Assembly (NCBI GenBank): GCA_012797215.1
Contig: JAAZPN010000036.1
Coordinates: 1-7,245 of the forward strand
DNA: 7,245 nt
Source: Chloroflexota bacterium
GTDB taxonomy: Bacteria; Chloroflexota; Anaerolineae; Anaerolineales; Anaerolineaceae
Reading direction: 5' to 3'
The position numbers and the translations under genes were made by a program. The notes below the pieces were generated by a model that had not been told where the DNA came from, ran no database searches, and saw only the letters and a list, made by a program, of their open reading frames with translations. Numbering within the stretch: position 1 is the stretch's first letter; each line of letters begins with the position of its first letter. Positions 1 to 4,900 of the stretch are shown piece by piece.

Positions 1-10
1 CTCTGGTTTG

Positions 11-16
11 ATTATA
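11..16 (-). promoter_or_regulatory. Possible leftward -10 box
   Basis: Read on the - strand this is a perfect TATAAT. No convincing -35 hexamer lies 16-18 bases upstream of it, and there is no extended -10 TGn. If used, it would drive a gene beginning left of the window and make the 1-136 region a divergent promoter region. The same bases read on the + strand also contain TACAAT (15-20), so either or neither strand may use them. Confidence 0.25.
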
Positions 17-87
17 CAATAGCCCTCCAACGCTGCGCTGCCTTGTCAGAGCGCTGTCGGTCTCTGCGGTCAATTCTGAAACTACGC

Positions 88-93
88 TATAAT
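88..93 (+). promoter_or_regulatory. -10 box for the LCP gene
   Basis: A perfect TATAAT lies 43 bases before the ATG of the LCP gene, which would give a leader of roughly 35 bases. The -35 region at the expected spacing (about 64-70) matches TTGACA poorly. A good TTGTCA at 43-48 is too far upstream to pair with it. The call therefore rests on the -10 match and its position in a non-coding leader. Confidence 0.5.
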
Positions 94-136
94 ACAAAAC
101 GATTGTTCTCACAAAGTCAGTCTGTGGAATAAGGAT

Positions 137-1300
137 ATGAAAAAAAAGATACTTGTTGTGATACTTGTCCTCGCCGCGGTGGCAGTCATCGCCGGCGGAT
201 TGTACCTGGCCAACCGATGGAATAAACCCATGGCAGAGGCTATTAAGCTGCCCACCCGCACGGCTCTCACACCCTCCGCGGAGAGCAGCACGCCCGACGC
301 GCAAACCGAAAGCCCGACCCAAGCCAGCGCGGAAGCCACCGAGCTGCCGACCACCGCTTTTACGGCGACCGCCCCCAAACCTCTCTGCGGCGGACCGGAA
401 GTGCTGTATATCATCGCGGCCGGCATTGATACCGATGACCCCAATTACACCTACGGCCTCTCGGATGTGATGCGCGTGATTCGGGTGGATTTTGTCACGC
501 CAAAAGTGACTGTTCTGACCATTCCCCGCGACCTGAAAGTGGACCTGGTTGATATCATCGAAGCCAAGGCGGCAGAGGTGCCAAACGCCAAGCTGAACCA
601 GGCATATTTTTACGGCAGTCCGGGCATGAGTTATTACACGGGCACCGGCGGGGGAATGGGTCTGCTGGCGCGCGTGTTGGCTCACAATTACGACCTGTAT
701 GTGGATAACTACGCCGCAGTCAATATGGTTGCGTTTGAGGAAATTATCGACGCGATGGGCGGCGTGGATGTGTACCTGAACGAACCGCTGGACGGCCGAC
801 CGTTGGGTAAAGATGATGTGGACCCATACAAACAGGGGCAGGGATACTTCCCTAAGGGCTGGAACCACCTGACCGGGTTTGACGCCCTCAGTTTCGTGCG
901 CATCCGCGACCGCTACGGGGAAGTGGCGCGCACCGACCACCAGACCATGCTAATCTGCGGTATTCAGGATAAGCTGCGGAGTCCGGAGATTATCACGAGC
1001 GTGCCGAAAATGGTGCTTTCAGTTCTGGATGACATCCAAACCGACCTGACCATCGCTCAGATTCGTCAGCTGATTTGCCTGCTGCCCAAACTTTCGCACG
1101 AAAACTTGCAGTTTGTGCGTTTTCCGGATGAGTGGATGGTGCAAGGGCGCGCTGATATCGCCAGGCTGGGCAACACATTCGTCTGGGATATTCCGGTCGA
1201 GAAAATTGTGGAGTTTGTTAACGCTTTTGAGAACGACACGATCCCGGTGGTCGTGGAAGAAGGCGGAACGACTTGCCCGGTGAACCCGCCCAAAAAGTAA
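137..1300 (+). CDS. LytR-CpsA-Psr (LCP) family envelope protein
   Basis: LCP proteins are membrane-anchored enzymes that move polyprenyl-pyrophosphate-linked glycans onto cell-wall acceptors; the acceptor and polymer here are unknown. The 387-residue protein starts with a KKK positive patch and one hydrophobic helix (about residues 4-26), so it should be anchored with the bulk outside. Residues 40-83 form a low-complexity Ala/Ser/Thr/Pro linker. The LCP domain spans about 88-280: GID (96-98), SD (109-110), the IPRD signature (129-132), LNQAYFYG (153-160), and the Arg cluster R255-x-R257, R265 and Q269. These match the phosphate-binding arginines of the family, although the usual Arg just before Gln is His268. 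A tail of about 100 residues follows. The ATG is preceded by GTGGA (spacing 8); a second AAGGA abuts the start codon. The downstream gene converges on it, so it is probably transcribed alone. Family call is firm; substrate is not known. Confidence 0.9.
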   Translation: MKKKILVVILVLAAVAVIAGGLYLANRWNKPMAEAIKLPTRTALTPSAESSTPDAQTESPTQASAEATELPTTAFTATAPKPLCGGPEVLYIIAAGIDTDDPNYTYGLSDVMRVIRVDFVTPKVTVLTIPRDLKVDLVDIIEAKAAEVPNAKLNQAYFYGSPGMSYYTGTGGGMGLLARVLAHNYDLYVDNYAAVNMVAFEEIIDAMGGVDVYLNEPLDGRPLGKDDVDPYKQGQGYFPKGWNHLTGFDALSFVRIRDRYGEVARTDHQTMLICGIQDKLRSPEIITSVPKMVLSVLDDIQTDLTIAQIRQLICLLPKLSHENLQFVRFPDEWMVQGRADIARLGNTFVWDIPVEKIVEFVNAFENDTIPVVVEEGGTTCPVNPPKK

Positions 1301-1307
1301 TCCGGGC
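1275..1307. repeat. Inverted repeat at the convergent gene junction
   Basis: GCCCGG (1275-1280) and CCGGGC (1302-1307) form perfect 6-bp arms around a 21-base loop, straddling the LCP stop codon. It sits where a bidirectional terminator between two converging genes would be expected. It lacks a T tract on the + side and has a long loop, so its role as a terminator is weakly supported. Confidence 0.3.
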
Positions 1308-1313
1308 TACCTT

Positions 1314-2237
1314 CTAAAAATCCACGCGTAAATCCATGCCCTCGTAGAGCGGGGCAACTGCGTCGTAGCCATTGAAGAGCAGCGTGGGACGCGAGCCGTT
1401 TTCACCAATTCGGCGTTCTTCGCTTTGCGTCCAGCGCGGATGGTCCACGGAAGGATTTACGTTCGCGTAAAAGCCGTATTCTTGCGGGGCAATCGCGTTC
1501 CAAAATGTGACCGGTTGGTCAGCTTGCAGCGTGATGCGAACCACAGCCTTCAAGCTCTTAAAGCCATATTTCCAGGGCACCACCAAGCGGATTGGCCCCC
1601 CGTTTTGGGGCGAGAGCGCTTCGCCGTAGAGGCCAGTCGCCAGGATGGTCAGGTCATGGCGGGCTTCATCCAGACGCAGACCCTCAAGGTAGGGCCACGG
1701 GAACGAGAGACTGGTCTGGCCGGGCATTTCCTCCGGGCGGAGGACAGATATGAACCCAACGTATTGCGCTTCCGGCAGCGGCTCCACATCTTCCAGCAAC
1801 TTGGAAAGTGGAAAACCCTGCCAGGGCAGCACCATAGACCAGCCTTCCACGCAGCGCATCCGATAAACGCGTTCTTCCTGCGGAAAACGCGCTAACAGTT
1901 CCTCCATCGTGTACTTTTTTGGGTTACTCACCAGGCCGCCCACCTCCACTTGCCAGGGCTGCATGCTGAAATCCTGCGCCAATTCAGCTACGGAAGTCTT
2001 TGAGAGGCTGAATTCATAATAATTGTTGTAATTCTCTGCCAATTCGCGTTTAGTTTGCGTATCTACCAGCGCGGGGTTGGTGGGTGAGGTGCTTTCTGGA
2101 TTTCCCAGGCAGGCAGCCAGAAACGCGCTTGCGCTCACGATACCCGCTGCTTTAAGGAACTCCCGGCGGGTCAGATAGAGCTTTGGCGGGGTGATAATGT
2201 CATCAGATTGTTCGGGTGTGGGCGTAGGGTGGTCCAT
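1314..2237 (-). CDS. msrP: Protein-methionine-sulfoxide reductase catalytic subunit MsrP (YedY type)
   Basis: MsrP is a molybdopterin enzyme of the sulfite-oxidase fold that reduces methionine sulfoxide in envelope proteins, normally fed electrons by the haem membrane protein MsrQ. The 307-residue product keeps the family signatures: RMRCVEGWSMVLPW (126-139), where C129 is the expected molybdenum ligand; WKYGFKS (222-228); EYGFYANVNPSVDHPRW (253-269); and FNGY (288-291) near the C-terminus. Residues 23-29 (TRREFLK) form a twin-arginine export motif after a long 22-residue leader. The hydrophobic stretch after it ends in LAAC (C43), a lipobox, so the mature enzyme is probably a Tat-exported lipoprotein. 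Start choice: ATG at 2237 has GAG 7 bases upstream; a TTG two codons earlier (2243) sits 6 bases from AGGA and is equally possible. It converges on the LCP gene and diverges from the nuclease-fold gene, so no msrQ is co-transcribed with it here. Confidence 0.93.
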   Translation of the reverse strand: MDHPTPTPEQSDDIITPPKLYLTRREFLKAAGIVSASAFLAACLGNPESTSPTNPALVDTQTKRELAENYNNYYEFSLSKTSVAELAQDFSMQPWQVEVGGLVSNPKKYTMEELLARFPQEERVYRMRCVEGWSMVLPWQGFPLSKLLEDVEPLPEAQYVGFISVLRPEEMPGQTSLSFPWPYLEGLRLDEARHDLTILATGLYGEALSPQNGGPIRLVVPWKYGFKSLKAVVRITLQADQPVTFWNAIAPQEYGFYANVNPSVDHPRWTQSEERRIGENGSRPTLLFNGYDAVAPLYEGMDLRVDF

Positions 2238-2269
2238 GGGCAATCTCTTTCCTGATATCTCTGATTAAT

Positions 2270-2301
2270 TTTATAGGAAGCGCTGCTAAAAAACTACTCA
2301 A
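2270..2301 (-). promoter_or_regulatory. Candidate msrP promoter
   Basis: On the - strand, TTGAGT (2296-2301) is followed by TATAAA (2270-2275). The hexamers are good, but the 20-base spacer is longer than the usual 16-18, so this is a weak or activator-dependent candidate. A start near 2263 would leave a leader of about 25 bases before msrP. Confidence 0.35.
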
Positions 2302-2309
2302 AGCTTATT

Positions 2310-2345
2310 CAAGCAAGTAAAACAAGCTATCCGGGCGCTTGCTTG
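2310..2345. repeat. 8-bp inverted repeat in divergent region
   Basis: CAAGCAAG (2310-2317) and CTTGCTTG (2338-2345) are perfect inverted arms with a 20-base loop. The right arm overlaps a second small hairpin, CTTGC (2342-2346) / GCAAG (2350-2354), so the two structures would exclude each other. The repeat lies just upstream of the candidate msrP -35 box and about 120 bases upstream of the -10 of the rightward genes, a position suited to an operator. No regulator is identified. Confidence 0.35.
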
Positions 2346-2462
2346 CCCCGCAAGGTTCCATAAGCAGCCCTGACCGCGTGGGCAATTCATCTCCACATCC
2401 GCCGGGCAGAGTAAAGGCTTTGTATCAGGCTTTCATCCCACTCTGGAGGCGCCTGAATTCGT

Positions 2463-2471
2463 TGGTATAAT
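2463..2471 (+). promoter_or_regulatory. Extended -10 promoter of the rightward three-gene cluster
   Basis: TGGTATAAT is a perfect -10 hexamer (2466-2471) preceded by TGn, the extended -10 element. The -35 region near 2443-2448 (CTGGAG) is poor, as is common for extended -10 promoters. Transcription would start near 2478, giving a leader of about 25-30 bases that contains AAGGA (2489-2493). It is the only strong promoter I see for the nuclease-fold, glmM and second mutase genes. Confidence 0.6.
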
Positions 2472-2505
2472 CTTCGCAGAAAGCTTATAAGGATACCTAC
2501 TATTG

Positions 2506-3399
2506 ATGTCGACCCTGCGCGTTATGACCCTAAACCTTGGGGGCGGTCTTAAAAATTTCAGCGGCACGCTGGAAACCAATGCCAACCGCAGCGAAGCTCT
2601 GCTCGCCTTGATTAATCAAATCAATCCGGACCTGCTTTGCGTGCAGGAGATTGCCCAGTACATAGACGCGGACGGAATCAAACACAGCATGGTGGACTTG
2701 ATACGCGAAGGCGCGCGCTTTCCCCATGCTTATTATGGTGAGACGCTTTCGATGAAGCGCCATATGCAGGTGCGCAAGGACCTAATGGTGGAAGGCTTAT
2801 TCAAGGACTGGTGGGATTGGTCCAAAGGCAACGCAGTGTTTTCCAAAGCGCCGTTCGCGCGGCTTGGCTCTGAAAAGCAAGATGGTTTTCCGCGCAATGT
2901 TCCGATTTTTCAGCCGCTGACCTATGAGGGCACGCGCGATACTGATCCGAGATTCGCGATTATCACGCGCATTAAACGCGCGCCCTTCCCTTTTTTGGTG
3001 AATCTGCACCTGACCACGCTGGTGGGCGAACGCGGTGAGCACCAGCGCGAAGAGATTATCCGTAGCGCGCGAGACCTGCGCTCGGAACAAATCCGGCGCG
3101 TGATAGATTTGGTGGAAGTAAATATTCTGAAAACTAAACTGCCTCTTATTCTCACAGGCGATTTTAATGCCAACCCCGACGAGTGCGCACTGGCCGCGAT
3201 ACTGGAGGCCGAGAAAGGTTTTACGCGGCTGGTGCCCGAGAACCCGATTCCCACCCATCCCTTCGCGGGAGAAGTTGACCACTTTTTCATTTCTCCGGCA
3301 GGCTTCGTGCGGGAATACCACTGCCGCGTGGTAGATAATGACCTGGCGCACCGCAGCTCGGATCATTTACCGGTTGTTGTGGATTTGGTGTTCGCTTAA
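2506..3399 (+). CDS. Endonuclease/exonuclease/phosphatase-family protein
   Basis: This 297-residue protein has the DNase I-like fold motifs in order: TLNLGGG with N10; LLCVQE with E48, the metal ligand; GNAVFSK (108-114); VNLHLTT with N166 and H168; TGDFNANPD with D219 and N221; VDHFFIS with D258; and SSDHLP with D286 and the C-terminal catalytic H287. All expected catalytic positions are present, so it should be an active Mg-dependent phosphodiesterase or phosphatase. The family cleaves nucleic acids, phosphoinositides or other phosphoesters, and the sequence does not say which. No signal peptide or membrane segment is visible, so it is probably cytoplasmic. ATG at 2506 is chosen; a TTG directly before it (2503) is better spaced (9 bases) from AAGGA and could be the real start. 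It is first in a likely operon, 26 bases ahead of glmM. Confidence 0.85.
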   Translation: MSTLRVMTLNLGGGLKNFSGTLETNANRSEALLALINQINPDLLCVQEIAQYIDADGIKHSMVDLIREGARFPHAYYGETLSMKRHMQVRKDLMVEGLFKDWWDWSKGNAVFSKAPFARLGSEKQDGFPRNVPIFQPLTYEGTRDTDPRFAIITRIKRAPFPFLVNLHLTTLVGERGEHQREEIIRSARDLRSEQIRRVIDLVEVNILKTKLPLILTGDFNANPDECALAAILEAEKGFTRLVPENPIPTHPFAGEVDHFFISPAGFVREYHCRVVDNDLAHRSSDHLPVVVDLVFA

Positions 3400-3425
3400 T
3401 TCACCTTTTGATTGGATCAGAACTA

Positions 3426-4877
3426 ATGGCAAAACCCAGATATTTTGGAACAGACGGCATTCGCGGATTGGCAGGCATAGAGCCCATGTCTGACGCGTTT
3501 GTGCGCTCGCTAGGCGCCGCAGCCGCGCGCGTGTTGGGCGGCGGCAAACGAACTGCTCCAGTTTTTGTTGTCGGTCGCGATACGCGGGCATCGGGCCTGG
3601 GCTTGCAGAGCGCGCTGACCGAAGGATTGCTGGCAAGCGGCGCTGAAGTGATTGATTTAGGCGTGCTCCCCACGCCGGGCATCGCGTTCCTGACGCGCAA
3701 GCTTGCGGCGGATGCCGGCGTGGTCATTTCCGCCTCTCATAACCCTGCGCCGGAAAACGGCATCAAATTCCTCAACGCTCAGGGAATGAAACTTGGCGAG
3801 GACGTGGAACTTGCCATTGAGGCGCTTTTAGAAGATTTCCCATCTGGCGGCCAAGGGTTGGTAAAAGATGGCGCGCGTTTGCGGGAGGATTACCTGCAGG
3901 ATTTGCTCGAAAGCCAGCCCGGCCTGGACTTGCGCGGAAAAACGCTGCTGCTCGATTGCGCGAATGGCGCGGCGTATGATGTTGCGCCAGAACTTTTCCG
4001 GCGATTGGGAGCGAGAGTGGTCGCGTTGAATACCGCCCCCGATGGACTGAATATAAACCACAACGCGGGTTCGGAACATTTGCGTTCAGATCCATCTATT
4101 CTTGGCAGACTGACGCGCGAGGCCGGCGCTGACCTGGGAATGGCTTTCGACGGCGACGCGGACCGCGTGATCCTGATGGACGAGAGCGGGCGCATGGTGG
4201 ACGGCGACCATATGCTTGCCATTCTGGCCGAATTTTTCCTCGCGCGCGGCGAGCTGCTGGGTGGAACACTGGTGACCACCACGATGGCCAATGGCGCCCT
4301 GGCAAGGTACTGCGCGCAAAAAGGCATCCACTTGATTGAGACCCCCGTAGGGGATAAGTACATCACCGAGGAACTATTGCGACTGAGCCGCGCTGAAGAC
4401 GCGGCGGGTAAAGTGGGTCTGGGTGGAGAGCAATCCGGGCATATTATCCTGTTGGACCAGGCGCATCGCACCGGCGACGGCATACGCACGGCGCTGTTTA
4501 TGTTGGCGGTTTTGGCAGAAAATGGCTGGCAGCCGCTCTCCGCGCTGACCGGTCAGATCGGCAAGTATCCGCAGTTGATAGCCTCGTGCAATGTGGCCAG
4601 CAAGCCTGAACTGACTGAAATCCCCGCGCTCAACAAGCTGCTTGAAGAAATGCGGCGGGAACTGCCCGGTTTGGTGCGCATGAACCTGCGTTACTCCGGG
4701 ACGGAGCCAAAGTGCCGGCTGATGCTCGAGACGGATACACGCCACACGCCGGCCGAAGTGGCAGCGTATGCCTGGCGGGTTTGCGAGCTCATCCAGCGTG
4801 AGACCAACACCCCCGCCGGCGCGAAAATAGAGGTACTGAATGTTTCGGATGGCGGCTTGATGCCGCGGCCCGAGTGA
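3426..4877 (+). CDS. glmM: Phosphoglucosamine mutase
   Basis: GlmM interconverts glucosamine-6-phosphate and glucosamine-1-phosphate in the cytoplasm, feeding UDP-GlcNAc and so peptidoglycan. The 483-residue protein has all four alpha-D-phosphohexomutase signatures: the N-terminal YFGTDGIRG (6-14); the phosphoserine loop ISASHNP (101-107) with S104 as the phosphate carrier; the Mg loop DGDADR (242-247); the sugar loop GGEQSGH (333-339), whose Gln is typical of GlmM rather than glucose/mannose mutases; and the phosphate-binding RYSGTEP (422-428). It is longer than the usual 440-450 residues, partly through a C-terminal tail of some 20 residues ending in MPRPE. ATG 3426 is preferred: it gives the standard family N-terminus and has GGA 9 bases upstream, while a TTG at 3408 has no ribosome site. 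Only 23 bases separate it from the next mutase gene, so the two are probably co-transcribed. Confidence 0.95.
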   Translation: MAKPRYFGTDGIRGLAGIEPMSDAFVRSLGAAAARVLGGGKRTAPVFVVGRDTRASGLGLQSALTEGLLASGAEVIDLGVLPTPGIAFLTRKLAADAGVVISASHNPAPENGIKFLNAQGMKLGEDVELAIEALLEDFPSGGQGLVKDGARLREDYLQDLLESQPGLDLRGKTLLLDCANGAAYDVAPELFRRLGARVVALNTAPDGLNINHNAGSEHLRSDPSILGRLTREAGADLGMAFDGDADRVILMDESGRMVDGDHMLAILAEFFLARGELLGGTLVTTTMANGALARYCAQKGIHLIETPVGDKYITEELLRLSRAEDAAGKVGLGGEQSGHIILLDQAHRTGDGIRTALFMLAVLAENGWQPLSALTGQIGKYPQLIASCNVASKPELTEIPALNKLLEEMRRELPGLVRMNLRYSGTEPKCRLMLETDTRHTPAEVAAYAWRVCELIQRETNTPAGAKIEVLNVSDGGLMPRPE

Positions 4878-4888
4878 GATTTCTGAAC

Positions 4889-4894
4889 GAGGAG
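4889..4894 (+). promoter_or_regulatory. Ribosome binding site deciding the second mutase start
   Basis: GAGGAG ends 6 bases before the ATG at 4901, the best Shine-Dalgarno match in the window. It decides the start: an in-frame ATG at 4895 touches the site and is too close. It also shows that the long N-terminal region of the mutase is meant to be translated. Confidence 0.75.
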
Positions 4895-4900
4895 ATGTTA

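Noticed and set aside
1..132. An open + strand frame from base 1 to a TAA at 130-132, possibly the end of an upstream gene
   Set aside because: Only 43 codons are open, the translation is not like a protein C-terminus, and the segment contains the -10 box and leader of the LCP gene.
129..137. The 9-base string ATAAGGATA shared by the leaders of the LCP gene (129-137) and the nuclease-fold gene (2487-2495)
   Set aside because: It holds an AAGGA ribosome-site core within AT-rich leader sequence, and its distance to the start codon differs (0 against 10 bases), so chance similarity is the simplest reading.
1425..1895. A 156-codon + strand open frame inside msrP
   Set aside because: It lies opposite conserved MsrP motifs including the molybdenum-ligand Cys region, and its translation has no recognisable features.
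2300..2488. Direct repeat AAAGCTTAT at 2300-2308 and 2480-2488
   Set aside because: Nine bases, around a palindromic AAGCTT, in AT-rich intergenic DNA with no further copies or spacing pattern; not enough to call a regulatory repeat.
2797..3366. A 189-codon - strand open frame opposite the nuclease-fold gene
   Set aside because: The + strand encodes the complete DNase I-like motif set, so this is a shadow frame.
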